NCBI GenBank assembly: GCA_964017235.1 | Contig: OZ024936.1 | Span: forward strand, 88,634,537 to 88,698,536 | DNA length: 64,000 nucleotides | Source of the DNA: Sabellastarte sp. h YS-2021 | Taxonomy: Eukaryota > Annelida > Polychaeta > Sabellida > Sabellidae | Direction of reading: 5' to 3' | In this document: positions 40,901 to 53,753 of the stretch, in pieces | Layout of the letters: the number at the start of each line of letters is the position of its first letter | Numbering within the stretch: position 1 is the stretch's first letter | Program-made: the position numbers and the translations under genes | Notes under the pieces: generated by a model | What the model was told of the DNA's origin: nothing | The model's input: the letters and a program-made list of their open reading frames with translations, nothing else | Database searches by the model: none

Positions 40901-43074
40901 TGGGTTCTGTGGCTGATTTCACAACGAGTCTTAGACTTAGCCAGATGTAGGCTAAGTAAGTGACTTAAATCTGAGCATTTTTTCTTAGCTTGGCAAGCAT
41001 AAAGTCGTTTACTTGCAGGACTGAATGGCAATAGAAGGGCTCGGCCACGTTATTTGACTAATTACTTACTTAAATCTGAGCCTTGTGTCAAGTTTGGGAC
41101 TGATATAGATTCACAAAGGGTGACTTAGCTAGCCCAAGCTTGTCTCATAACCACAGTGGTATTTTATGGCATGCAACCCTTTACTTTTAGTGAAAATATT
41201 GTATCGATGACATATATCCTTTGTCAAACACATTTTATCTTTGGAAGAATACTGTTTTGTTTTTTTTTTCAACAAAAAACATTATAACCACATAAAAATG
41301 TCCAAGAAAATTTGGGGAGGTGTATTTAATTCTTTATTTTCAGGCATTTCAGATTTTGAAGTGGAGAAAATCTATGGCAGGATATTTAAGACTTTGGTTA
41401 GTAAAGTTAAGTCCACTTCCAGTTGACCTGTCTCTAAGCTCAAAACCTAGCAATAGCTAAGAATTATCTAATTTATGATATCCACTAAGTCCGACTTTGC
41501 CTGAATTAAAGATAAAAGTCTTTGCCTTAAGTCTTTTAAGTTCAATCTACATCCTTTAGTGGAACCAGCTCCTGAGATATAAAACCCCCAAAATTGTAGA
41601 AATAAATAGATCCTCCTTGGAGAGGATAGGAGTGGGGGGGGGGGGGGGGGGGGTGTCTCCCGTTGAAATCTATACTGTAATCTTGAAATTTTGGGTAAGT
41701 GGAAACTCGCCAATTTCAGATGACCCAGTGATAAAGAAATTAAGCCAGTACAGATAAAATCATTTTTAATTGTTCCAAAATTTTTGGCAGTAGCACCCCC
41801 CCTGTGATAAGTCTAAAAGTTAAAAAAAAAATAGACGATTGGCATTAGCGTTAGCATGGGAGATCTGTATAAACAACATACTTGATAATATTACGAAATA
41901 GTGTATTCGCTCTGCAAACTCACTTGCCTCTTTCAGGTCAAAGTTGAAGTCATACCTCTTAAAATCTTTGGAAAAGCATACCCACCCTAAATTTCCAATC
42001 TCCTTTCTGCTTTCTCCGCGGTGCTGACCCCTGCAATGTCTCTGGTTTTTGAATATTGAACAATGTTTTTGTGTGATGCGCCTTAGAATCTGTCTTTTGA
42101 CAGAGATTAAGCGCTATAAAAGTGCTATTAGAATTACAATTCATTTTAACAATTCATGTGTGAAATCCCAGTAATGCGAACATGGGCGGTATCGTAAACA
42201 ATGTCAGTATTTATAAACACTGTTCCGGTATTTCATTTCCAACAATCTTGAGATAGCATTTACCTGAGTGGTTTACACATTTGTCATTTGTTCACTCTCC
42301 TCCCATCTCCATGGTTTTGGGTTCAAATCTCATCACAGTATGTTGGACATGCTGAGGGTCTGTCCATATTTGAGTTGAGGCGTTAAAAGGGATACAAAAC
42401 CACAATGTAGAATTTGGAAGGAAGTTTTGCCTGGGGAATAAGACTTGGGAGATTTCTAAATACATACCCGAGTGCATTTTAACAATCTGTCGAATTCTTT
42501 GATATTGAACATAAAGGAGTACATTGTTCAGTTGTATCGATTCGATCACCTAGACGATATTAGAATGTAACCTGTAAGCATTTGATGTATAGAATTTCGT
42601 AATTTAGAGACAATGATGTTGATATGGAGATCTGTAAGGTACATGGATATAATTAGTAAATCAGTAAGTGATTCTGGTTGTTTTGGTCCTATCAACCAAC
42701 AACCGTATACACCAGTTTTATCGAGACTTCTCACTTAAATTCACCAAATTGATAAAAATGTTCTCTACTTTATCTACAATTTAAAAGGGTATTTTTAATA
42801 CATTTACAAAAGGGTTATTGGTTGCTGTTTCTGACCCCCAAGTGGCATATTTTTTATTTAAAACAACTTCCAGCCCTTGAAAGTACAGCATGGTACAACT
42901 GTTTGCACTAAGAAATCTCCCGAAATGCCAGCTTAGGTCCTTGCAAAATACTTCTACCTTCACAACATATGAATAGTGAATCCATATCTGTTTAATTAAA
43001 ACACTTGACTATTTTTTTTAAATATAATTTTTTTTGTTTTTTTTTTGTAATAAAGTAATTGTTATTGACATATA
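40901..43074. other. Intergenic with dispersed-repeat pieces
   Basis: 40905-41420 resembles 46510-46760 and 54370-54780 (ATTTCACAACGAGTCTTAGA; a TTTGGGGAGGTGT segment). 41637-41653 lies in a run of about 20 G. 42086-42140 is a repeat tail (AGATTAAGCGCTATAAAAGT). 42240-42420 has a tRNA-like head (GGGTTCAAATCTC B box). No gene supported. Confidence 0.55.
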
Positions 43075-43274
43075 GAGTAAGGAATCTAAAATTTGCCAGA
43101 AATCTAAAATTCGCCAATACTAAACCCTTACTTAATTCTATGAAAAAGTTATGGCTTTCTTAAACCCTCAGTTTACTGTACATTCAATAAATTTCTGCTC
43201 AGTTCATTTATTTTATGAGTATTTCAACATGTGGCAAATTTCAGATATGTGGCAAGTTATGAGATTTCTTACTC
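43075..43274. mobile_element. TA-target MITE, copy 2 (200 bp)
   Basis: Same family as 32460-32684: GAGTAAGGAATCTAAAATTT at the left, GAGATTTCTTACTC at the right, with TA preserved on the left side only. Internally more diverged than copies 1 and 3. Confidence 0.82.
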
Positions 43275-43572
43275 TGTATTATATAGATACTGTGATGTTA
43301 CAGGGAGATAGAAAATGGAAGTTGCAAAAAAAGATTTACTATCTTTATTGGTCAGACCTTTATAATTCACATTTTGTTGTTGGCAGATATTTTTATCTTT
43401 CACCGCAGAGATTAACATGGAGTTTTGCAATTAGTTTTATTAAAAGATATTGTTTTTGTTGTTTTTTTTTCATTTTTTTTTTTTGAAATATGATACAGCT
43501 ACACTCTGTATTACACAGGGTAACGGTTCTGGCTATTTTAACTCTGTGAGCTGAAACCTCACTTACATCCCA

Positions 43573-44014
43573 ACATACCGTAATTTCTGCAATAAAAGCC
43601 CCGGGACTATGCATCTTTTTCAAAGAGGGGACTTTATAAGAACAACATACAGAAGTATAAAAATTTTCCATTCATTGATATATCCATTTTTAAACAATTG
43701 AATCATATAGTCTTTTCAGCATTGACAAAGGTTTACTTTTCTCTGTAGGTGTTGTGGTTAACAAACAAGGCTGAAAAAGTCAAAAGTGTAAGGTATTTTA
43801 CTGCATATTGTTAGTTGAACACAGCTACTGAAAACCGTAAGAGGTCATATTTATGTATGTTTTATTATGATTTCACTATATTGGTATAATATATAAAATC
43901 CAGACTGAAAAACTGAAATTATTTGGGCATTTTAAATTTGAATCATATGATTCAGTTCCTTGGTCATTGTTATTTGGTGAGGAGGGGGCTTTTATTACAG
44001 AAATTACGGTATGT
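43573..44014. mobile_element. 442-bp MITE with 30-bp TIRs
   Basis: ACATACCGTAATTTCTGCAA at the left and TTACAGAAATTACGGTATGT at the right; over about 30 bp the arms differ at one position. TA flanks CCGTAA at each end, as in the MITE at 15043. No coding frame of note. Confidence 0.85.
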
Positions 44015-44082
44015 GCATATACGTGCTGGCAACAAAAATGGCCTAACCTTGAAGTTACACACACATAACGCCCACATTAAAC

Positions 44083-44467
44083 TAGGGCTGCGAACGAGTA
44101 CTCGAGCCTCGGTGTATGAGGCGATCTTGGCTTGTACTCGAGTCCATCTTAAGTACTCGGTTACTCGCGACGTATTGTATTATCGCCCACGTAATGAAAC
44201 GTTTGTGTAAAATATGCTGCATTTCAGCATTTCCCTTGCATAACATCAATTAAAGTTGTTTTCGCTTGAAAACCTATAATTTACTCCATGATCTATAATA
44301 TCTGGTTAAATAGGAGACGTTTTTCTTCAAAAGTTTCGTTTCCGGAATCGACTATTTGTTTACAGAAGACTTCTAATGGTGGGAACTAAATCTCGCGGTT
44401 ACTCGAATTTGGGCCGGTTTTTAGAGCGAGTACTCGATGCCGTTTTTTTGTACCCGTCACAGCCCTA
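44083..44467. mobile_element. hAT-type MITE with 8-bp target duplication
   Basis: Ends TAGGGCTG and CAGCCCTA; inner subterminal repeats GCGAACGAGTACTCG and GAGCGAGTACTCGATG. Flanked by CATTAAAC at 44075-44082 and 44468-44475, an exact 8-bp target duplication, the hAT hallmark. No transposase. Confidence 0.9.
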
Positions 44468-44475
44468 CATTAAAC

Positions 44476-47400
44476 ATACATGGTCTGTAGACATTTTTCA
44501 TCATGCAGACAGCACATCATAGCTGTAAAGAGGAAACTGGTATGAGAGTTTACTTCTGCATGGTTGTAGAAATGACTGAGACGCGGTCAGGTCACAAAAT
44601 TCACTTGCTTTATAAGCAAGATGTCCTCGCATGAGTCATTTGAAAATTTAGTCTATTTTCAAGGCCAAGAATGTTACTTGTTGAGAAATAGAGTAATAGA
44701 GAGTTCAGGTACAGAATTGTCCTCTTCTTCTAGTCTTAATTTCTAAAAGCTATGAAGTTTCAAGATTGTCAAATTTCAGATCATGGTTGTATTTTATGTT
44801 AAAATCACGTTTCATCCCTCATCCATGTCATCTTGTAGCCATGTAATTAAACAAACCATAACTTACTAATGGGCATCAACTATGTAACTATAGCAACAGT
44901 GATGAAACTGGAGTGAAAAGAGTGTAGCTTTTTCTGGAAGACTGGCCATTTTTTATTGTACGTTTTCTTGAGTGTAGCCTTGTATAGTTGTAAATTTCAA
45001 GTCGTTATATCTCATAAGACACTGTTGAAACCCTGTTAAATAGAGTCTGTGCTGAATTTCACATCATAGGATAAACTTTAACTGTTTAAAAATCTCTCCA
45101 ATTAGCTCATACAAATACTGTATACATTCAAATTTTCACTGGGCATCAATTTTAGCTATTTCTGCTGATGTTGAAATATTCAAAATTTAAATCTGTCATA
45201 AACTCTCTAGTAGAAAGTAGCCATTAGTGAAAGTTAATGCCAGTGAATGTCTTACAATTGAAGAATTAGTGAAATTTTCTTGCAGCTAAAATGTGTACTT
45301 TTACAGTATGCTAATTTCTACCTATAAAAGGGAATTCTAGCTAGCAGTTTTCTGCTTAAAAGGGAATTTCAACCGTATGTGTGTAAACTGAATTCCTCAC
45401 GTGTGTATATTTTATGTGTAGATTCCATGTGTATATTATTGCGTGTGTAAATATATATTTAATTTGATTGTTTGTACATATAAATATTATATGATTTAAG
45501 TAATTGAAATTCAATGTATTTCTATAATTATTATTCATTGTTAATGTTATCAAATATCTCTCTCCCTACATATATATATATATATATTATGTCTATAATA
45601 TATATATATGTATAAATAATTATATTGATTATCGAGTATATAGATATCTGTATGTGAGGGGAATGTATGTCTCAAATAAACAAAAATAAAAGAGGAAGGA
45701 GAAGAAAGAAAAACACAAACTGATCAATTACTGCATTTATTTCAATTTCAAGATGTAATATGGAATAAATGTACATGTGAAATAAATATATAGACTGTAG
45801 AGTTGTTTTCATTATCTTCGGAATTTTTGTTGTCGCCCGTATTTGAGGTTCATCTTCAGCACTGGGGGGATACCCTGGTGTAATATCTAACGCTCTGACC
45901 TCCCATCATAATCTTTAACATAGCATCACAGAGATGCCTGTACCTCACAGTCTGGGGAAATAGCATTGGACACCATTACATATAGAACTTACAAGGTAAG
46001 TTATGTAAAGGTACAGTAACAACAACACTGGAGAGAGACAAAATATATGTAAAGTATCAAAACCAGACAATTTAATAGCAAATTGACAGCATTAATGAGT
46101 AAATGAAATGTTATGAAGCAGTAAAATTCATTAATTGAAGTATAGTTGTCAATAGAGCAGAGTAAGGTAAAAATACACTTAATAATCAGTTGTAGCAATC
46201 GGCATTTCGTTTTGATAGGCAGAGCCAGTGTCAAAGGTTAAACCAAGGTCACACAACAATGTTGCACAAATTTCCCCCGCACAAACCAATATCCCCATTA
46301 AATATAAACTTCCTACAACTTATGGTTTCCAAGATATAGCCAGAACAAGATTTTAAAGGTCAAGGTCACTATGGCAATGTCAAAGATTAAATCACAGCCA
46401 CAGCAAAATGCTGCACGCCCAACTAATGTCCCTGCCAGGTATCGCCATCCTACATTACATGGTTTCTCAGTTACAGCTCTTCGGTAACAAACTAGTATGC
46501 ACTAATTTCCTCCATCCCTTCACTTATGGGACTGGTTTCACAAAGGGTCTAACACTTGGGCAGTCTTCAGCTAAATGATGGAGTAAAATCGGAGCCTTTT
46601 GTATTGGCTGTCGAGGACTTGAGTGGACTTCACAGAGGGCAACTGAGCTAAGACCACAATGATTTATCAAAAAAACAATTCCCTTTTGCAATGGAAAACC
46701 ATATTGACACAAGAATGTTCAAAAACTACTTCAGGGAGGTATTCTATATATATATGGTGTAACTTGACCATTTATTATCTGATCACTAAGCACTGGGCTT
46801 GGTTAGTACATTATTTGTGTGTATTTTTTATACAATGCACAATATCTCCATATACTACAGGACTCTGAGTGCTATTTAACCCATCCGACTGCACAGGTAC
46901 AGTCCCATCTCACAAGTAAGTCGCATTCCCCTAACTGAAAGACAGAGGCTCAAGGATGATCATTTATCAACGTCCTTTAGGTTCTTTAGCCTGCCACTGG
47001 GGATAGGACCCAATGACAGAGGACCGCCATTTTAAGTGGTCATCCGAGCAACTATGTATCAGCCTATACCTGGGTTTGAATCCACGTCCTCTGAGTTCCC
47101 AGACAAGTGTGTTACCCGCTAGGCCACAGTGGCAGATAAGTGGGCGAATGAATTCTGGGGCAGGTATGGGCAGATGTGTAGCAACTCAGATGATCAAATA
47201 AATGGCGGTCCTGTCGCAATGTAATTGAAACAAGGTAGTACACCTGATGTTTATCGACCAACAGTAGCTCTTTTTCAAAAGTGATGCAAGACTGACCTGG
47301 GAACTTCTGTGATCCAATTTTTTAATGGCAGCAATTACCATGATCACTTTCAAAACATCATTTGGGTCATTATGGGTAGCTAAGGGGATAGAAGAAAGCA

Positions 47401-47560
47401 GGGCACACTAGTAGGTCAACATTCTACATGGAAAAACCATGAGGTACTAGTAACCAACTTCAAGCAATCTCATTTTCAGGTCTAGATGGAAATTCAACCC
47501 AGGGCTTGGGAAACGGGTGTTCCTCCTTGTGCCACTGCGGTCCCCTTAAAGTCTTTGAAA
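44476..47560. other. Intergenic with microsatellite and SINE heads
   Basis: 45565-45615 is an AT microsatellite. 46510-46760 belongs to the GTTTCACAAAGGGTCTAA dispersed family. 47050-47140 and 47485-47530 are - strand tRNA-like SINE heads (GGTTTGAATCCACG and AAATTCAACCC as inverted B boxes). No exon recognised. Confidence 0.5.
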
Positions 47561-47564
47561 TATC

Positions 47565-47690
47565 TAAGATGTTTTACCACTACAAAAGTACAAACAATGT
47601 TTTACCACTACAAAAGTATAAATGTTTTACCACTACAAAAGTACAAACAATGTTTTACCACTACAAAAGTACAAACAATGTAATGCAGAA
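47565..47690 (+). repeat. Minisatellite ATGTTTTACCACTACAAAAGTA, 4 copies
   Basis: Four near-identical copies of a 23-32-bp unit ending AAAGTACAAACA; copy 3 lacks a few bases. It sits just beside a tRNA-like SINE head. Confidence 0.9.
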
Positions 47691-50600
47691 ATTGGCAATG
47701 GTAGCACTCCAAGGGAAAATTTTGAAATGTTCAAATTTTTTCATTTTCCTTTCCATCGAGCCTCCAGACACCCCAATGGTTACCGATGTCAGAAAACAGG
47801 AGGAAAGACCGGATCCAACTTAGAGCAGTTGCTTCCTGTCTCTATGTCACAAAATCTCTTTCCAAGTCCTCCATGTGATGTCCCATTTCATGTATTTTAT
47901 CATCCCATTTCTTTAAGTTTGCTCCCGTCACTGGCCATCCCCTCCGGTCTACTTCCATGACATATCTACTTGAACGGAAGGGGAGTTAAATTTTCAGATG
48001 GAAGAATAGAAGGGAGGAGATAGGATATATGTTTTTAGGGGGTGGGTGTAGGACACTGCAGGACAGAGCTTCAAGATGTGATTCAGGCATTAGAATCTAC
48101 ATTTTGCAGATATTAAGCACCATAAAAATCATATTTGAATTACAATTGTTGATACACGTGTCCAAGTAAGAACACTTATATAAGGGCCTGTAGAAGATTT
48201 CATTCCTAAATAGATATCTATACCTTGGCAGGCAGTTGAGTTAATAGGTTCTTGTATATAACGCTTCCAAATATATACCGAAAACTAAAAGTTGTCAATA
48301 GGAATTTTTCTACCTGGCATGAATTCTTCCCCTTTTCAGTAGGATTCAGATCCGCAGGCAGTGTGAATATATCTCAAGGCTATAAGAGCAAAATGATGCC
48401 ATCAAGTTACATTTCATTTTATTGATACATCTCGTAAACAGTTCCTCAGGATACATATATACACGTGGTAATACATTTTACACTTTTAATCTTATGTCAC
48501 TCCTAATATAAGTAGAATAAGGAGTAATTTCAACACTACTCCTATCCTTGAAAGTGATCTATAACCAACTCCAGTTAACACACATTAATTTTACTCAACA
48601 TAGAGAAAATGCATGCCCCGACAGTGACAGCTCTAAAATGTACGGTAACCATATATGTCAGCTGTACACAAAACTTTGAACTGGCAAGACCTATTGAAAG
48701 ATATTCAAAGGAATCAGCGTTTTTGTTCCTGTGATGGACAAGGGAAATTCAAATTCAACACACTGTGTACATATGTAGCATATGTTGTATGATGGATATG
48801 GAAGTATATACAGTAATATTTATCCCCTTAGGCACCAACAGAGCTATATTCAACTGTACAAAAACGAAATTCTGAGGACAGAGGAGTTGCAGACAGTGTA
48901 ATTTACTAAAACTGACCTACCACAAGGGGTCATCATCATTCATCATGTCCTAGTACATTGTGTTTTAAACAGAACACACTTCAATAAACCAAGAATTCTA
49001 TTACACAGCACCAAAGGAAAATGTACAATAACCACACAGGGGTAAGGACTGCTAGTTGGCAGTCAAATATCGCATGGAGGAATACACGTTGCTGTTGAAT
49101 GTTGGTTGTCACACAGCATTGTAAAAAAAATTACAATCTTGCAACTTACTAATTCCACCAAGGATGTGTTGTAATTGGTGGCATTCACTTGTCTGTTTGT
49201 AAAATTATCCGGAAATGTCAACAATAGCTCATGGAACAGATGATTAGATTTTGGTGTTGATCCAGATTACCTCCGGATCCAGGTATTTTTCAAAGAATTT
49301 ATCTTTGCACCCAAAAGCAATATTGGAGTTGTTGGGCCTTGGTGGAGGTATGAACTCTCCAAATGCTCTTGTAAGAGACTCTGCTAAACTTAGTTTCATT
49401 CAAGAGATGTACGTGTCTGTTGGATGTATGTTTGTGACTTTTATACCCTAAATATTTGACAAAGAACTTTCTTAAGTTTTAAATACACAGATATCAGTTA
49501 CCACACGACCTGGATTAATTTGGCACACACCTCGAATTGGCACAAAAAGTAAACAACTGAAATCAGTACTTTACAACCAGGATAAATGGTTATAAAATAA
49601 TATTGGTACACATTCTATATGTTAGCTTATCATGTGCTCACTTGGGGTGTATTGTCACTCTTTAAGAAATCAATACTTTAAGAGGGTATCAAGAGCAATT
49701 GCAGAGCAAATAACTGAACCAAGGCATGTAATGATGCAATAATAAGTAAACAGGACAATCTGGATCTTTCATATTTTTTTTTGCATTCAAGTTGTGACCC
49801 AGATCACTCTCAAAATTTAATGGAATCTAAGTTGGATTAAGACCCATCTTCCAATTTTTTTCATGACGATCTGACCAGTAGTATTGCGTAATCCAGCTAG
49901 TTAACAGACAGACAGTCATGAAATTCATTCCTACTTGGTGGAGGTAATTAGCATGACAGCTTGGTAAAACTTTTATTAAAATGGTCATATCTGGCATTTA
50001 ACATAGAGAAAAATTCTGCCATCTTAGTTTCAGGAAAGTTAGAACTGATATCAATGGTTTGTTTTGCCGAGTTTACAACTGACACTAAAAAAGCAATGCG
50101 AAACATACAGTATTTACATTGCTAATGGTAATTTGTGTCGAATTAATACATGTATCAAAATAAGATGAAACAACTATACATATTGCAAGCATGATATTAC
50201 ATGCATGTTTGAATCAAAAGAATTTTGGGGTCATTGATTTATTATTAATGAAAAGACTAGATATGCACACTGTTATGATGAAAATGTGATTTTATACAAA
50301 TTATTATACATTTACTTTACAAACTAAATAATGTGTACACAAAGTATACATGTACATAAATATACATATGTTATATATATTTTTATTTATTCATACGAAC
50401 TGTGCTCAGGGCACACATGTATACTAAAGCAATGTACAAATTATAAGAAAATTATACAATAGTAAGAAAAAAAAATAAATAAAAGAAGGAAAAGATAGTC
50501 AGTTAAGCTACTCCTCACAAAAAATGTTAAGATTTCCTTAATTTTGTCGTTACTGAGTGCTGTACAGTTTCTGTCTTTAAAATGAGCAGATCTATAATAT

Positions 50601-53600
50601 TACTTACTTATTTGTTTATTTATATGATGTCTTTTGTCATGCCCACTATCTTTCTATCGGTTATATTGTGACGGATAGTTACAAGTGAGGAAGTTACAAG
50701 TATGGATTTTAAAGCAACAAAAGTGAACAGAACAGAACAGAAGCCATTTTTAAATTATTTTTTATTTCATTTCATGTTGGTTGTTACTCAATTTGAACTT
50801 TGCTAAAAGTCAATATTTTTAGAAATCCTGGAATTACAACATAGAGGGGGTGTTTAATAGGGGGGGTGTGTGTGTTTATACAGTATGTCTGGTAAATTTC
50901 ACTGTCAAATAAAAGTATAATATTAATAATAATTATCATAACAGACAACAATTATAATAATAATAATAAATATATTTTGTTTGGGAAATATAAAGCAAAG
51001 TTATTATCTACTTACACCAAAACTGTTTGTATGTTAAATACAATTATTACAATGAAAGTTTCTACTGGTACACAAATTAAGCATTATAAAAGTATGATAT
51101 GATTAGATTGTAAACAATACCATAGATAATGTACATTTGTATGTCATATTAATACTGTACAAGATGCCAGTTTTTAATAAAAAATAAATATACAAAATAT
51201 ACATACATCTAAATCCACTTAAGTCAAATTTATGAATGAGCAGAAGCACTTTGCTGTTAGAGAGTTTTAAATGGGAAGTAAATAGAAGCAAATCCTCGGT
51301 ATATTGGGTGTTCTGACTTCACAAAGTTATCTGTATTTAGTGGAAGTTAGCAATATCTAGAACCAAATCCTATAAATATCAGAGGATATAGTGGCATTAA
51401 AAACATAACCAGAGTCAAATTCTGAGGATATTGGAGGCTCCTGTTATAAACATTCTGTGGTAGTACCACATAGTCAATCATAAGTAACTAGAACCAAATC
51501 CTGTGGATATTGGATGTTACATGGCTACACAGAGTCTACTGTATCTAGTGGCACTGTTAGCCATAACTAAAAACCAGATCCTGTGGAGATTGGAGGTTCT
51601 TGTCACAAATTGTCTATTTTATATACTAGTGAAAAATCAATTATAACTAGATCCAAATCCTATGGATAATGGAGGTTCCAGACTCAGCCATGCATCCCTA
51701 TTGTAATATCCTTATGTATATCAGCTATGTTAACACTCAGGCTTCAAGGGATGCCTTTAGCTCTGTTGGCTTAAGGGAGCTAGACTTGTGGATTTTAGTA
51801 CATTAACAACCAAATTTTTGAAAACTACCACTGGCATTATCTGAGGATTTTTGTATTTCTAACAATTATTGTCAGAAACCAGATTCAAATCATCAACTAT
51901 AAAGGTAAGAAGCAAACTGGATTGTTTGCCAAACTGGATATAAAGCAGTAACATAAATATATACAATTTATAGAGAATACACTGAAATATAAAATTGAAT
52001 CTTTGGATACTAGAATTTTACATGCCAGAGGTTTTCTATTGAATATATTAATGCCTAGTAGCATTATATACATAGTATATATACATATAAACCATTTTAA
52101 TTTATATACAGCATTAAATGAATTTTAAAACAACCACGTTAGCACCACATTAAATGACTTTAAATATAAACGCTTAATGTGAAATTAATACATTTTACAA
52201 TGAGATATCTTTTAGAAATGTTTAGAAACTGCAAGGTTGGAGTTTACATATTTTAACCTGTGTTGAAATGGCTGTGCCATCTTAAAACTGGAGGCCAGCT
52301 TGAAATGGCACACAATGTTATAACAGCCTGTAATATCACTATGATGAAGCAATGTAAATACATGATTGATATATATATGGAAACTCACCATATAACACTA
52401 AGACACTTGCTCTACAATAATTATTACATACAGTTTGACCATAATGCTATGTGTACACAATATTTTAATAACACAGAATTTTTACAAAACATATCATACA
52501 TAGCACACACATGCTTTATATTCTTTTCCATTTTGCACTAAATTATGCTTTAAAGTGAAATTTCAAACCTTTTTCAGATATCAAAAGTAGACTTCTTTTA
52601 AAACATGTAAATATTGTAGATACATATCAATACTGTTATACCAAGTTCACACTGGTCCGTACTGCATGGCCTTAAGAACTACACATGAGCAAAAAAATCA
52701 TCAGGGCTCATTTCTGATTCGATGCATTTCATGGTTTTGTAGTATCCATAGGGTTTAATAAGTTGGGATTTGGTGGCACATGATCAATACAAACACAGAC
52801 AGTGTTTTCAGCACATGACGACTGTTTCAACATGTTTGAAAGGCCTACCACAACCTCTGTTGTGCTAAACTAAAATGTACACACCGAAGGTATGAAGGGG
52901 GCCAATTTGCGCTTTTCATTTTAGAGGGCAGCTCGTTTTTGAATGTACACTAACCATATATAATGTACCTTTATGGAGCAACAAAGACAAACTCATGAAC
53001 CAGAATTTCAAACATGTATTAATATGACCATACAGAACAGTGTGAACATGCCTTATATGCAAATCTTTCAGGACCAGAAAACAGAGATGGCAATTGATGC
53101 TTCTGAGTATCTTATTCACCACGTGCCTAATATAACCTATATCAGGGGATGTACAAAGCAGGATATATATATTTTTTTGTAATATATGTAAAACCTCCCT
53201 AATTAGACATACCCGGTATACAGAAAAAAATATATCACTCATGAAGATTAACAATATAATACTCGTGCTATACACTTGTATAATATTGTTATCTGCATTT
53301 TGTGATATATTCTTTTCTGTATATGTCATTTGCAAAGTTTTCCCATGTCACTCCTTGTTTTCTGTTGGCAGACAAAAATTTTAAACGTTGATTGCTTACA
53401 CATTTGAAGCAAGTTCACTTCAAATAAGGCTTTACATGGGAATGACTCAGAAGTTCACCTATTGTTGATTCGCAGTGATATAGTTCTAGAAACTCTATAT
53501 ATTTTGGTCTTATCTCCAACACTGACAAAATTACATTTATTTAACCAGATATCCCCTCTCCACCAAAATAAAAAAAAAATAACTGGGGTAAATTTCAATG

Positions 53601-53650
53601 TAAAAGTCCCTTCCCTTTTGAAAGGAATTTCCACTCAGCAGAGTTTCAAT
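47691..53650. other. Intergenic or 3' UTR of the - strand gene; one degenerate array
   Basis: 48090-48146 is another copy of the ATTAAGCACCATAAAAATC tail. 51255-51690 is a five-copy degenerate array of about 88 bp (CTAGAACCAAATCCTGTGGA, GATATTGGAGGTTC). A - strand AATAAA lies at about 48417 and could end a long 3' UTR of the gene whose stop is at 53651, but this is a guess. No other gene seen. Confidence 0.5.
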
Positions 53651-53753
53651 TTAACAGTTTCCACTACAGTTCTCTTGTGTTGTTGTTTCAGGCTCCTGCA
53701 GAATACACTTGTCCCCTTGCTTGACAAATCCACCACAACATTCTTTACATTGT
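53651..53753 (-). CDS. Last exon of mucin-like gene: CKECCGGF...NC stop
   Basis: Too short for ordinary frame lists. The - strand acceptor AATTTTTCAG lies at 53754-53763; the one leading base plus the two from the previous exon make a Pro codon, then QCKECCGGFVKQGDKCILQ, EPETTTQENCSGNC and TAA (53651). Six Cys in 33 residues and the phase match over 6.1 kb support it. Confidence 0.72.
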
